Below the pieces are notes generated by a model. The model saw nothing but the letters and a program-made list of their open reading frames with translations, made no database searches and had not been told where the DNA came from. Positions 1-9,600 of a stretch of DNA of 64,000 nucleotides are shown here, piece by piece. Location of the stretch: the NCBI GenBank assembly GCA_937991535.1, contig CALKHN010000012.1, positions 13,633 to 77,632 on the forward strand. Direction: 5' to 3'. Numbering within the stretch: the first letter of the stretch is position 1; the number at the start of each line of letters is the position of its first letter. The translations under genes were made by a program, and so were the position numbers. The stretch is from an uncultured Sphingobacteriales bacterium (lineage in GTDB: Bacteria; Bacteroidota; Bacteroidia; Chitinophagales; Chitinophagaceae).

Positions 1-39
1 TGGAGAATGTTTGATATTGATATGAAAGGCTCCAAATAA
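1..39 (+). CDS. Possible 3' end of a gene cut by the window edge
   Basis: Frame 1 is open from the first base to a TAA at 37-39 and would encode a 12-residue tail (ending DMKGSK); the other two plus frames stop within about 25 bases. This could be the C-terminus of a gene starting outside the window, but 12 codons is too little for family assignment and the open frame may be chance. Confidence 0.3.
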   Translation, partial: WRMFDIDMKGSK

Positions 40-216
40 CAAATCACAGGAAACAAATAAAGTACAGGTGGTTCATTCCCCGCTACGGCGGGCAGGCCCA
101 CCATGACAGGTAAAATTCAAATTCGAAGAAAGGATGCTGGAGCAGGAATCGGTTTTGATCAGCGAACTACGGGTGACATTAAGTACTGTTATATTTTGAC
201 TTGCCGCCTTTCTATT
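40..216. other. Intergenic, one REP-like GC-rich hairpin
   Basis: No convincing gene is seen here. A short open frame from 103 shows no recognisable protein and runs into the 3' end of the phosphoesterase on the opposite strand. The only structure is a GC-rich hairpin at 79-92 (CCCGC, 4-nt loop, GCGGG, then CAGG), which recurs elsewhere in the window. Confidence 0.5.
79..96. repeat. REP-like GC palindrome, copy 1
   Basis: CCCGC (79-83) and GCGGG (88-92) form a 5-bp stem with a 4-nt loop, followed by CAGG. The same arrangement CCCGC-N4-GCGGGCAGG occurs at 3052-3069, and a degenerate inverted copy at 12486-12507. It is much more GC-rich than the surrounding DNA. Confidence 0.5.
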
Positions 217-1215
217 TTAAACAAAAGGCTGAAACCTTATCATCCGGTACTGTCCGTTAAATCCGGGGAGCGCGAGATGCTGGTTAACCTGGCATTGCGA
301 TATAGAATAGTACTGGTGCCAGTGTCCGGCAAAAACACCGGTTAATTTTTTCGCCGTCATCACTTCTTTCACAAATGCCACTGTTGAAGCCTGGTTACCT
401 GCAGCAGGCCAGCGTTCCCTGCGTTCTATCTCATAATTTTTGTCGCTGCCGGCGCCCCATTCGGGATGCCCGCAACACATGCGCATGGATTGCATGTACA
501 GGGGAATATGCACAAAAAGCGCAACGGGTTCGGGTCGTTTAATCTGGTCGTGGAAAAAAGACAGTTGTTCCTCGTTTACCTGGTAGGTAGAATTATCAAT
601 GGTAACCATGTTAATACCGCCTATAATATCCGACGAATAAAACATATGCTTTCCCGCATAGAGGGGCTTCAATCTTTTTTCACACCAGTTCCTTCGCAGT
701 TCATCCGATGATCCTTGCATGCCTTCATAATGCCAGTCGTGGTTGCCTGCTGTGTAGATATGAGGAATGCCCGCTGCCTCAACGGTTGAGCGCACAAATT
801 CAACTGCCGTAGCCGATGGGTAGTTTACAATATCGCCCACAAGTGCAACGAGGTCAACCTTTTCCTGCTTCGCCATCTGCATCATGTCCTTGAAACATGC
901 CATTGTAGTAGTGGGCTCACCGGTTTTATAATGCTTTGGTCGTAAAAAGGCTGTGTTCATGCGGGCGCTGTACTGTTCATATTCGCGGTCGCTTTCATTA
1001 TCGCAACTGATATGTGTATCCGCTATCTGTAGTACAGTTACAGGTGTATGCAAACCGGTTAATGATATGATGGTTTGCATGGTATTGGTATTGTGTATAC
1101 ATTGCCACTTATCTTTTTTGGGAGCTGCCAGGGAAGGTAAGGCGGGCAAACCCAGCACGGCGCCCGCGCCAAGCGATGTTTTAGCAATAAAAGAACGGCG
1201 GTTCATGGAAGACAT
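217..1215 (-). CDS. Tat-exported calcineurin-like metallophosphoesterase
   Basis: A 332-aa protein that probably hydrolyses phosphoesters outside the cytoplasm. The N-terminus has a twin-arginine signal (NRRSFIAK, residues 5-12) followed by an Ala/Gly-rich hydrophobic stretch ending near LAAP (29-32). The dinuclear-metal motifs of the family are all present: D66-x-H68, G127-D128, GNHD at 157-160, H236 and GHWH at 297-300. Substrate cannot be told from sequence; relatives include nucleotidases, purple-phosphatase-like enzymes and phosphodiesterases. The gene is divergent from the exported hydrolase at 1342. Met1 and Met4 are both possible starts; either keeps the Tat signal. Confidence 0.85.
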   Translation of the reverse strand: MSSMNRRSFIAKTSLGAGAVLGLPALPSLAAPKKDKWQCIHNTNTMQTIISLTGLHTPVTVLQIADTHISCDNESDREYEQYSARMNTAFLRPKHYKTGEPTTTMACFKDMMQMAKQEKVDLVALVGDIVNYPSATAVEFVRSTVEAAGIPHIYTAGNHDWHYEGMQGSSDELRRNWCEKRLKPLYAGKHMFYSSDIIGGINMVTIDNSTYQVNEEQLSFFHDQIKRPEPVALFVHIPLYMQSMRMCCGHPEWGAGSDKNYEIERRERWPAAGNQASTVAFVKEVMTAKKLTGVFAGHWHQYYSISQCQVNQHLALPGFNGQYRMIRFQPFV

Positions 1216-1341
1216 AATAAAAGGTTTGTGTAAATATAAAAAAATGAATGCTTCGCACTAAAAGGAATATGCTCCAGCCTTCAGCACTACTCCTTATCTT
1301 TAATCTTTTTTCGTTTGTCTACCCTTAATAATAGTTTCCGC

Positions 1342-2541
1342 ATGAAGCAATTTTTTTTTCTCGGATTATTCTTATCGGCCGCTTTTGCATGTGCTCAGCA
1401 AATACGCATACCCAATTCTCCATGGAATATAAAAGAACTGTATCAAACGCCGCCCGTGCATGAAACAGATTGCTGCGCTGTGGCTGGCATGCGGTCTTTT
1501 TTTTATGAAGGAATCATCTTTAAAGCAAAACCAACCAAAGTGTTTGCTTATTATAAAGCACCGGAAGGCACTCCGCCTGAAGGCGGATGGCCGGCGGTGG
1601 TTTGTGTGCATGGTGGCGGTGGAACCGCATTTCCGCAATGGATACAAGCCTGGGTAAATCGTGGTTATGCAGCCATTGCTATGGACCTGGATGGGCATCT
1701 TCCCATAGGCGACTTCCCAAACCGCGAATGGCATGAACAGGCCGGGCCACCCCGTATTACAACTTTTGGCGATATTGAAATTGCGGACAGGGAACAATGG
1801 TTCTATCATGCAGTGGCCGACGTGATCAGGGCCAATTCGCTACTGCGCTCTTTTCCCGAAGTCAATCCCCGGAAAATTGGTGTGCACGGTATTTCATGGG
1901 GTGGGGTAATAACAGCCGCAGTAATGGGACTGGACAACCGGTTTGCCTTTGCCGTGCCGGTATACGGTTGCGGATTTTTGTACGAATCTACTGTATCCAA
2001 TTTTGAGCGGTATTTTAAAGTAATGACGCCCGGCCAGTTAAGCGCTTATAAAACCAAATGGGATCCTTCATTGTATATTCCATATTCTACCGTTCCAAGC
2101 CTATGGTATACAGGTAGCAACGACGGCTCCTTTCCCCTAAATATCTGGCAGCGATCAGTATCACTTGCTAAAACGGCTCCGCTGCTTAGCATACCGGTTA
2201 CCAGCGAGCACGGACATATATGGAACCAGCCCGAAATATTTGCTTTTGCTGACATGGTGGTAAGAGATGGCAAAAAACTGATCCAAATCCATAACGCAGT
2301 CGTTCAAAAAAATACAGCGATGGTAAAAATTGCTTCTGAAACACCCCTGAGCAAAGCAGTATTATGCTATACAACCAACAGCGGCGCCTGGCAAAACAGG
2401 AATTGGGCACAGCTACCTGCAACATTAAATAAAGACCGGGCATTGGCTGTTCTGCCTGCCGATGCAAAAGCATTTTATTTCAATATTACAGATGTTGATA
2501 CCCTTTGCTTCAGCTCTGCAGTTACCGTCGTAGAAAAATGA
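1342..2541 (+). CDS. Secreted acetylxylan-esterase/dienelactone-type hydrolase
   Basis: An alpha/beta hydrolase of 399 aa from the ATG at 1342; the frame continues upstream only to a TTG at 1315, and the ATG directly begins a signal peptide (MKQFFFLGLFLSAAFACAQQ), so 1342 is preferred. The oxyanion-type VCVHGGGG lies near residue 89-96, the nucleophile elbow GISWG has Ser185, and NDGS (Asp261) and SEHGH (His290) supply the likely triad. This layout fits the acetyl xylan esterase (AXE1)/prolyl-oligopeptidase-like hydrolases that deacylate polysaccharides or other esters in the periplasm. It converges with coaD, 12 bp apart. Exact substrate is unknown. Confidence 0.75.
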   Translation: MKQFFFLGLFLSAAFACAQQIRIPNSPWNIKELYQTPPVHETDCCAVAGMRSFFYEGIIFKAKPTKVFAYYKAPEGTPPEGGWPAVVCVHGGGGTAFPQWIQAWVNRGYAAIAMDLDGHLPIGDFPNREWHEQAGPPRITTFGDIEIADREQWFYHAVADVIRANSLLRSFPEVNPRKIGVHGISWGGVITAAVMGLDNRFAFAVPVYGCGFLYESTVSNFERYFKVMTPGQLSAYKTKWDPSLYIPYSTVPSLWYTGSNDGSFPLNIWQRSVSLAKTAPLLSIPVTSEHGHIWNQPEIFAFADMVVRDGKKLIQIHNAVVQKNTAMVKIASETPLSKAVLCYTTNSGAWQNRNWAQLPATLNKDRALAVLPADAKAFYFNITDVDTLCFSSAVTVVEK

Positions 2542-2553
2542 AATGCTTTTGTA

Positions 2554-3030
2554 TCAGTTCTTTGCCTTGAGTGACCTCACCACCGGTTCGGGTAAAAATT
2601 TTGTTGCATCCCCGCCATTTCGAATCACGTCTCTCACCAGCGTAGATGCTACGGAAGTATATTGGGGAAGGCAGGTTAAAAAGATAGATTCTATCTCCGG
2701 TGAGAGGCTTCTGTTCATATCTGCAATTGCCTTTTCGTATTCAAAATCACTGACATAGCGAATGCCTCTTAAAATAAAATTTGCATTCACTTTCCGGCAG
2801 CAGTCAACCGTTAATCCTTCATAAATAACCGCATCAACTTTGTCTTCGTCTTTGAATATTTCCTTAATCCATTGCAGGCGCTGCTCTTCCGAAAACATGG
2901 CGGTTTTATTTACATTTCGTCCTATTCCTATATACAGCTTATCAAATAAGTTGAGCGACCGGTTTATAATATCTAAGTGACCAATCGTTATAGGATCAAA
3001 TGTTCCGGGAAATAAAGCAATGCGTTGCAT
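2554..3030 (-). CDS. coaD: Phosphopantetheine adenylyltransferase
   Basis: Catalyses the penultimate step of coenzyme A synthesis, transferring AMP from ATP to 4'-phosphopantetheine in the cytoplasm. The 158-aa length is normal. The nucleotidyltransferase signature is complete: FPGTFDP (7-13) and TIGH (15-18) for ATP binding, a mid-protein RGIRYVSDFEYE, and the C-terminal STLVRDVI motif. The gene follows pyrB on the same strand after 65 bp; that gap carries a REP-like hairpin, so co-transcription is possible but not assured. Confidence 0.97.
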   Translation of the reverse strand: MQRIALFPGTFDPITIGHLDIINRSLNLFDKLYIGIGRNVNKTAMFSEEQRLQWIKEIFKDEDKVDAVIYEGLTVDCCRKVNANFILRGIRYVSDFEYEKAIADMNRSLSPEIESIFLTCLPQYTSVASTLVRDVIRNGGDATKFLPEPVVRSLKAKN

Positions 3031-3051
3031 AGAATGATTTGAAATTGGAGA

Positions 3052-3069
3052 CCCGCCCCGGCGGGCAGG
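3052..3069. repeat. REP-like GC palindrome, copy 2
   Basis: CCCGC (3052-3056), 4-nt loop, GCGGG (3061-3065) then CAGG, matching the element at 79-96. It lies in the 65-bp gap between pyrB and coaD, flanked on both sides by AT-rich words of the form TTTGAAATTTGAGAT that also occur in other gaps of the window. Confidence 0.5.
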
Positions 3070-3095
3070 TTTGAAATTTGAGATATTTACCGCTG

Positions 3096-4028
3096 CTAAC
3101 TCACTTCCCTTCCCCCGGCTAACAGATACAACACCGCCATACGGGTAGCCACACCGTTTTCTACCTGCTGTAAAATAATGGATTGATTTGAATCTGCCAC
3201 ATCACTGTCCAATTCTACACCGCGGTTAATAGGACCCGGATGCATGATCAGAATCTCTTTATCCAGTTCATCGAGCATTCTTTTATTAATGCCATAGGCA
3301 AGATTGTACTCCCGCAGCGACGAGAACAACACCTGGTTTTGCCTTTCAAGTTGAATTCGCAATACATTCGCTACATCACACCATTTCAATGCATTACGCA
3401 CGTTGTACTCTACCCTTATATCGAAGGCTTCCCTTATATGCGGCGGTATTAAGGTGGGCGGTCCGGCTACCATTACTTCGGCGCCCATTTTCTTTAAAAG
3501 ATAAATATTGCTGAGCGCCACCCGGGAATGCATGATATCGCCTATGATGGCCACTTTTAATCCTTCCAGTCTGCCCTTGTGCTCCCGCATGGAAAAAGCA
3601 TCCAGCAATGCCTGTGTGGGATGTTCATTAATGCCGTCTCCCGCATTCACGATTGCCGCAGGGATATGTTTTGCCAGAAAGTGGGGTGCTCCGCTGGCAC
3701 TGTGCCGCATCACCACCATATCCACTTTCATAGAAAGGATATTGTTAACGGTATCCAGAAGCGTTTCACCTTTGGATACAGAAGAGCCGCTGGCTGTAAA
3801 ATTAATGGTATCGGCACTCAGCCTCTTTTCCGCCAGCTCAAATGAAATACGGGTACGGGTAGAACTTTCGTAAAAAAGGTTTACAATAGTTACATCCCTG
3901 AGTGTAGGCACTTTTTTAATCGGGCGCTGTAAGACTTCCTTAAATTGGGTGGCCGTATCTAAAATGAGTTGAATATCCGGTGGAGTGAGATCTCTAATGC
4001 CCAACAAATGTTTGGTGCTGAGTTGCAT
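3096..4028 (-). CDS. pyrB: Aspartate carbamoyltransferase catalytic subunit
   Basis: Condenses carbamoyl phosphate with aspartate in the first committed step of pyrimidine synthesis. The 310-aa length is typical. The carbamoyl-phosphate site STRTR (56-60) within FYESSTRTRISFE is intact, as are the HPTQALLDAF motif and the late HPGPINRG motif characteristic of ATCase rather than ornithine carbamoyltransferase. No regulatory pyrI-like gene is adjacent. It is divergent from the rpmI-rplT operon, sharing a 317-bp gap, and precedes coaD on the same strand. Confidence 0.97.
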   Translation of the reverse strand: MQLSTKHLLGIRDLTPPDIQLILDTATQFKEVLQRPIKKVPTLRDVTIVNLFYESSTRTRISFELAEKRLSADTINFTASGSSVSKGETLLDTVNNILSMKVDMVVMRHSASGAPHFLAKHIPAAIVNAGDGINEHPTQALLDAFSMREHKGRLEGLKVAIIGDIMHSRVALSNIYLLKKMGAEVMVAGPPTLIPPHIREAFDIRVEYNVRNALKWCDVANVLRIQLERQNQVLFSSLREYNLAYGINKRMLDELDKEILIMHPGPINRGVELDSDVADSNQSIILQQVENGVATRMAVLYLLAGGREVS

Positions 4029-4184
4029 TAGGGAGCGAAATTAAAGGATAGGAATTAAAACGCCAAATCCGGAGATTGAAAATCCTAAATTCGGGTCGTT
4101 AGCGATCAGCCGTCAGATTCAGCCGCTGTTAGTATTCAATAACTGATAGCTACTAACTAACCGCTGATGATTCGTCTTAAAAAG

Positions 4185-4218
4185 TTGTTTTGAAATATAT
4201 TATTTTTACATACCTTTG
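4185..4218 (+). promoter_or_regulatory. Bacteroidota-type promoter for rpmI-rplT
   Basis: The -7 element TACCTTTG (4211-4218) matches TAnnTTTG exactly, and TTTTG at 4188-4192 lies 18 bp upstream as the -33 element. Transcription would begin near 4223, leaving a leader of about 120 nt before rpmI. Confidence 0.7.
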
Positions 4219-4221
4219 CAC

Positions 4222-4310
4222 CCCGTAAAAACGGGTGTGTTTGCTAATGCGTTGCAGAAACAGGCACAAATTGCTCTAAAGGCTCCATAAGTGTTTCGTC
4301 TGTTCGGAAC
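4222..4310 (+). promoter_or_regulatory. Candidate structured leader of rpmI-rplT
   Basis: Just after the -7 element, CCCGT (4222-4226) can pair with ACGGG (4231-4235). Further on, GAAACA (4257-4262) can pair with TGTTTC (4292-4297), enclosing a small GCA/TGC hairpin (about 4264-4274). In other bacteria L20 represses its own operon through a leader structure; whether this leader does so is inference only, since it was not compared with known motifs. Confidence 0.3.
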
Positions 4311-4345
4311 CGCCCCACGGGTATAACATAAATACTTTTACGCAT

Positions 4346-4543
4346 ATGCCAAAGGTTAAAACCAATTCGAGTGCAAAGAAAAGGTTTAAAGTGACCGCCA
4401 CAGGCAAGATTACTCATCAAAAGGCTTTTCGCCGTCACATTCTTACCAAAAAATCAAAAAAACGCAAAAGGGCCATGAGAATGGATGGACAGGTTCACAA
4501 GTCCAATTTGGATTTCGTGAAACGCCTGTTACGCCTTAAGTAA
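4346..4543 (+). CDS. rpmI: 50S ribosomal protein L35
   Basis: A 65-aa, strongly basic ribosomal protein of the large subunit. The start MPKVKTNSSAKKRFKVTATG and the motif RRHILTKKSKKRKR are diagnostic of L35. It is the first gene of a two-gene unit with rplT, 101 bp downstream. The promoter immediately upstream means it is not transcribed from an infC gene in the usual thrS-infC-rpmI-rplT order. Confidence 0.98.
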   Translation: MPKVKTNSSAKKRFKVTATGKITHQKAFRRHILTKKSKKRKRAMRMDGQVHKSNLDFVKRLLRLK

Positions 4544-4644
4544 TGGCTGCGTCTTTTATAAGGCAGGCTAAAAACCAGTAAATCTCCATTTAAAAACAGT
4601 TGACCGTACATCAATAAAGTACCGAAACGTAAAATGATTAAACT

Positions 4645-4989
4645 ATGCCACGTTCAGTAAATGCTGTCGCATCGAAGGCACGAAGGAAAAGGATATTAAA
4701 AGCTGCCAAAGGCTTTTACGGCAAACGTAAAAATGTTTTAACCGTTGCCAAAAACGTAGTAGAAAAAGGATTAACCTACAGTTATGTAGGGCGCAAACTG
4801 AAAAAAAGAGAATACCGCGCTTTGTGGATTGCCCGTATCAACGCGGCCGTGCGTGAAGAAGGACTTACCTACTCAGAATTCATATTTAAGCTGAGACAGA
4901 AAGGAATAACCCTTGATCGCAAGGTTCTGGCCGACCTGGCTATGAACGAAGCCGAAAGCTTTAAGAAACTGATCGTTTCTGTAAAGTAG
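4645..4989 (+). CDS. rplT: 50S ribosomal protein L20
   Basis: A 114-aa protein needed early in 50S assembly, binding 23S rRNA, and in several phyla also a translational repressor of its own operon. The sequence is textbook L20: MPRSVNAVASKARRKRILK at the start, GRKLKKREYRALWIARINAA in the middle, and the RKVLADLA motif near the C-terminus. It follows rpmI and ends before a strong intrinsic terminator at 5039-5072. Confidence 0.98.
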   Translation: MPRSVNAVASKARRKRILKAAKGFYGKRKNVLTVAKNVVEKGLTYSYVGRKLKKREYRALWIARINAAVREEGLTYSEFIFKLRQKGITLDRKVLADLAMNEAESFKKLIVSVK

Positions 4990-5038
4990 ATGTAAACGAA
5001 AGGATGAATTGAATAATTTTTCCAGATAACGGCATTGT

Positions 5039-5072
5039 AACCGGTAGTGAAAAAATCACAACCGGTTTTTTT
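5039..5072 (+). terminator. Intrinsic terminator of rpmI-rplT
   Basis: AACCGGT (5039-5045) and GTGA pair with TCAC and ACCGGTT (5061-5067) around an A-rich loop, with one A/A mismatch inside, followed by a run of T to 5072. This is a strong rho-independent terminator 49 bp after the rplT stop. Confidence 0.85.
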
Positions 5073-5093
5073 ATGGGGGACAGATCAAAGAAC

Positions 5094-5101
5094 TACATTT
5101 G
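5094..5101 (+). promoter_or_regulatory. -7 element upstream of decarboxylase gene
   Basis: TACATTTG matches TAnnTTTG exactly, 38 bp before the ATG at 5140. No clear TTG -33 element is seen; the expected position falls in the preceding terminator tail. Confidence 0.45.
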
Positions 5102-5139
5102 CAAATCATTGCTCACGCTAAACAACAGGCTAAGTAAAA

Positions 5140-6540
5140 ATGAATAAATCATACACCGACCTGGTGAAACAAACCTTTTACTTTCCACAGGAAGGTTTTG
5201 AAGTAACCGACGGCTATTTGCGTTTTAACGGATTGGACCTTAAAGCGATCATTGATAAGTATGGTACCCCGCTTAAACTCACCTACCTGCCCAAAATAGG
5301 CATGCAGATAGACAAGGCCAAAAAGATGTTCAGAGAGGCATTTAAAAAACATAAGTATGAGGGCAAATATTTTTACTGCTATTGTACCAAAAGTTCTCAT
5401 TTTTCTTTTGTGGTGGAAGAAGCCCTGAAGCATGAAATTCACCTCGAAACATCTTATGCATACGACATCGAGATTATTAACCGGCTGTATGAAAAAAGAA
5501 AGATCAATAAAGACATTCACATCATCTGCAATGGATTTAAGCAAAAAGGATATACTTCCCGCATTGCGCGGCTGCTGAATACCGGTTTTAAGAATGTGAT
5601 CCCCGTTTTGGATAACAAAGATGAACTGGATGCTTACCGCCGGTCTGTAAAAGTTCCTTTCAAACTGGGGATAAGGGTTGCGGCGGAAGAAGAACCCACT
5701 TTTCCGTTTTATACTTCGCGGCTGGGTATGCGGGCAAGAGACATACTGGAGTTTTATGTAGACAAGATCGAGGGAAATGAAGAAAAATTCCAGCTAAAGA
5801 TGCTGCATATATTTCTCAATAAAGGAATCAAGGATGATATTTATTACTGGAGTGAGCTCAATAAAATCATTCACCTGTATTGCCAGTTAAAAAAGATTTG
5901 TCCTGAACTGGATTCCATCAACATCGGCGGTGGCTTTCCCATCAAACATTCGCTTGGGTTTGAATATGATTACCAGTTCATGATCAACGAAATTGTACGC
6001 AATATCAAAAGTGCCTGCAAAAAAGCCAAAGTACCCATGCCACACATTTATACAGAGTTTGGGAGCTTTACCGTAGGCGAAAGCATGGCACATATTTACA
6101 GTGTGGTAGGTCAAAAAGTACAAAACGACCGGGAGACATGGTATATGATTGATTCTTCTTTTATCACTACCCTACCCGATACCTGGGGCATAGGTGAAAG
6201 GTTTTTATTGCTGCCCATTAACAAATGGGATGAGGAGTATCAACGGGTGGTGCTTGGCGGGATGACGTGCGACAGCCATGATTATTATGATTCTGAAGAA
6301 CATATTAATGAAGTCTTTCTACCTAAAATCGTGAATGGTGAACCCCTTTACCTTGGCTTCTTTCATACAGGCGCATACCAGGATCAGATCAGCGGCTATG
6401 GCGGCATCAAACACTGCCTTATTCCATCCCCTAAACATGTAATAGTGGAATACGATAAAAACGGAAAACTGGTTGACTGGTTATACGCCAAAGAACAGTC
6501 TTCGCAAAGCATGCTGAAGATACTGGGGTATATTAAGTGA
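5140..6540 (+). CDS. Arginine decarboxylase-like fold-III PLP enzyme
   Basis: A 466-aa PLP-dependent decarboxylase of the alanine-racemase fold (ODC/DAP/arginine decarboxylase group). The PLP lysine is K84 in YCTKSSHF, in place of the more usual YAvKAN. GGGFP (263-267) would bind PLP phosphate, and C377-D378-S379 in MTCDSHDYYD fits the conserved Cys-Asp donated from the second subunit. Proteins of this form in Bacteroidota are annotated as biosynthetic arginine decarboxylases giving agmatine for polyamine synthesis, though the length is shorter than enterobacterial SpeA. Another basic amino-acid substrate is possible. It is monocistronic between a terminator and a convergent protease gene. 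Confidence 0.75.
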   Translation: MNKSYTDLVKQTFYFPQEGFEVTDGYLRFNGLDLKAIIDKYGTPLKLTYLPKIGMQIDKAKKMFREAFKKHKYEGKYFYCYCTKSSHFSFVVEEALKHEIHLETSYAYDIEIINRLYEKRKINKDIHIICNGFKQKGYTSRIARLLNTGFKNVIPVLDNKDELDAYRRSVKVPFKLGIRVAAEEEPTFPFYTSRLGMRARDILEFYVDKIEGNEEKFQLKMLHIFLNKGIKDDIYYWSELNKIIHLYCQLKKICPELDSINIGGGFPIKHSLGFEYDYQFMINEIVRNIKSACKKAKVPMPHIYTEFGSFTVGESMAHIYSVVGQKVQNDRETWYMIDSSFITTLPDTWGIGERFLLLPINKWDEEYQRVVLGGMTCDSHDYYDSEEHINEVFLPKIVNGEPLYLGFFHTGAYQDQISGYGGIKHCLIPSPKHVIVEYDKNGKLVDWLYAKEQSSQSMLKILGYIK

Positions 6541-6636
6541 GTGGTAAGCAGTAAGTAGTAAGTGGTAGGTGATATACAAGTTCCAGGTTACAAGTTGCAA
6601 GGTTGTACAACCAACCGCTCAACCAATCATCAACTA

Positions 6637-9600
6637 TCAAAGCTTAACAAACCTCAGTATATAACTGTTTCTCCCGGCGGTTAATTTTACAATATATGTT
6701 CCGGCAGCCCAGTTGCCGGTATATATATTTCTGGAAATCACCCTATTGTTTATTCTTTCGGCATATACAACCTTCATATCACTGCTTAATACTTCAATAA
6801 AGGCATTGGATACCGGGCTTCCAAAATGAATCGTAACATTATTATTTGCCGCCGGAACCGGGTACAGCAACGGGCCGGCATTACCGGATCCGCTTATATT
6901 TATTTGAATAACTTTACTGTATGAACTTTTTCCGTCTGCGTCCACCTGTTTTATGCGGTAGTATAATTTTCCCGCCCGGGGCTGAACATGAAGATAGTTA
7001 TACATTACAGGTGTATTGCTGTTGCCTTTTGATGCCAGTTTGCCTATTGGGATAAAACGCATGGCATCGGTACTCATTTCTACTTCAAAATAGCTGTTGT
7101 TCAGTTCCGTCGCTGTTGACCAGTTTAGCCTCACATTTCCATCTGTATATAAAGCTTCAAAGTTCAGCCAGCTTACCGGCAAGGCCGCGTCAACTGAACC
7201 AATGGAAAATCCTGAAAAACCCGTATTGAAACTTGTGGTGATCGTGTGGTCTTTGCCAAAGCCTCCGTGTACCAGTGCTGTGCTAAGCTTTACTTTCTCT
7301 ATTTGCGGACTGGCAGGAGAAAAGGATGAAACCGGGATATCTGTTTTTATCATTTTTACATTCGCCCAGGTTCTTCCTGTTGCCGACTCATAACCCAATT
7401 TTTCAGCATCGGTATAATAAAGGGTTATTTCATAATTGCCCGAAGTATTGTTATTTTGCGGCGTTACAAAAAACGTTTTACGTGTAAGGAACTGATCCGG
7501 TATATTGTTCCAGAAGGGCGCAACGCCATCACCATCGCGGTCTATGCTTACCGTTGTACATCCATAATCCCAATCACTCAGGTTTTTGATTTTCGCAATG
7601 ATCTTCTGCGGCTCGAACTTATCGTAAAAATACACTTCGTTATACGGGCCAAGATATTCTTCTCTGGATGTGGATATGGTGTTGCCTACCGGGTTGCCCT
7701 GAACGGCATAATCCAGTATTATAACCGGTTTTATGCCGTTTTGGTAAAAACTTACCAGGGAAAAATTGTCTGAGCAGTTTATCCCTTCGTTTTCTATCAT
7801 ACTACCCTCGTCGGCACTGCTTCCATCTGAATACGCATACAATATATCGGCGGCATCTGCAATTGCGGATCCATTATCAAAGCAAAGTTCTACCGCTACA
7901 TTGCTGGCGCCGTTCCACTGGAAGGCCTGTGTAAATACAAACGCGTTCCATCCGTCTTTTGTAGTATATGAAGGGAGGGAAAGAAAAGTGGTCATATCAG
8001 CGACGGTATAAACAGCTCCGGTTTTGGCAAGACTGCCCAGGCTGGTATGGGCCATTTTTATATTCAGATTTTTAAAGGGCCGTACCGAATTCTTTTTTAC
8101 AAAGAACCGTATTCCTGAAATAGAACAATCCGAAAGCCCGGCGTTGGTAAGTTCCCCAGCTTTGTATAACATCTGGGTTCGCTGCTTTTCAACAGATGCA
8201 TCGAAGATTTTAGCGTTATTGATATCATACCTTGAGGAGCCTATACTGCTGCCCGAAACTGTTCCTGGAGCTACAGGGCGATGATCAACTCCGCTGAAAG
8301 TAATATTCATTACTGTAATTGCACTGCCCTTTTCGGCAATGCCACCACCATTATCTACTGAAAAACTCAATCTCAAAAGTTTGACTTCATGTGAGCTTCC
8401 GTGATCATAAATGCGCAATACGAATGACTGCTTGTTGTTTACACCGGCCGGAAATACAACATTTTTACCGGAAGGAAAATCAAAATCTGATTTTTCCAGG
8501 GCCGTTGAAGCCGGATCAACATCAATGATAGCTGTAGCACTTTGTACCGGGTCACTGCCAATGGTAAAATTAAAAACATAATCGCGGTACCTGCGGCAGC
8601 CGCTTACCGTTGTTGCCGTTTCTGCAAGCTCAGCGGTTTGCTGCTCAAAATTGATTTTAGGTGAACACGAGGGATTTGAATAAGTAGGAAGAGCGCCTGT
8701 TGAACCAACAAGGGTGTTTCTTTCCTCTAGCAAAGTACTTGCCTGGATCCGGTCTTTTTGTCCGGGTGTAAAAAGCGTGTAGCAATTGGTATAGCTCATG
8801 AAATTGCTCTCCGTACGAATATTATAAGGCTGGTTGATGCAAGCATTGTTACCGGTGCGACAGGTAAAATTAACTACACCCGAAGAATTGGCATTGAGCG
8901 ATACAGGATCAGTATCAGCAACATAATCGCCGTAACCAACAGGACATTTGGTGCTTACAGAAGACCCTTCAAAAGGATGGTAAAGATTAAAGGCATGACC
9001 CATTTCATGGGGAAGTGTTTTAGAGCCGGACTTCATTTGAGTGGCCAGCATTACTGTTCCGTCGACTATGCTCGACGTGGGAAAATATGCATAACCAGCA
9101 ATAAACTGTCCTGTAGTTCCATTCTGCCCATTGATCTTATTTACTATATAAATATTGTAATACCGCGACCTGTCCCACGACAATGGTTCTTTCATAGCAA
9201 TATCGCGCGCAATATCATTATTGGTAGCGCCAATAGCCACATAGTCTGCGTTGGAAGACATATTAACGCGCTCGATACCGGATGTTGGATTGCAATCAGG
9301 ATCCCGTTTGGCCAACACGAACCGCAATCCAAGATCGCCCGCTGCATTTGTTCCGGCAGATGTGAGGGAAGGATAGGTGCCGCTGTAAACGTCATTCAGA
9401 TAACCAATTGCAGCAATGATCTGTTCATCCGAGGGATTAAAAGACGTTCCAACCTGTTCGCCCGTGTGAAGCACATGAACGACTATTGGAATAGTAAAAA
9501 TGGCTGTTTCTTTTTTTTGATAATTCTTCCGGGCTTTCTTTTGCTGAATAAAGTTTTCAATTTTTTGCTCATTCAGTGTAACGCGGGATTTGTAAAAAGG

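Larger units (their letters stand above)
4029..4345. other. Intergenic: divergent region with rpmI promoter and leader
   Basis: This 317-bp gap separates divergent pyrB and rpmI. Its left half (about 4080-4165) contains low-complexity words related to CTGATAGC/CGATCAGCCGTCAG that recur at 34660-34740. Its right half holds the rpmI promoter and a roughly 125-nt leader. A 10-codon open frame (4247-4279, encoding MRCRNRHKLL) sits in the leader and may be chance. The gene infC, which usually precedes rpmI, is not here. Confidence 0.6.

Noticed and set aside
103..345. An 80-aa plus-strand frame near the left edge
   Set aside because: It has no family features and its 3' part is antisense to the phosphoesterase C-terminus.
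4244..4438. A minus-strand 64-aa frame over the rpmI start
   Set aside because: It is antisense to rpmI, which is unmistakable, and lacks features of its own.
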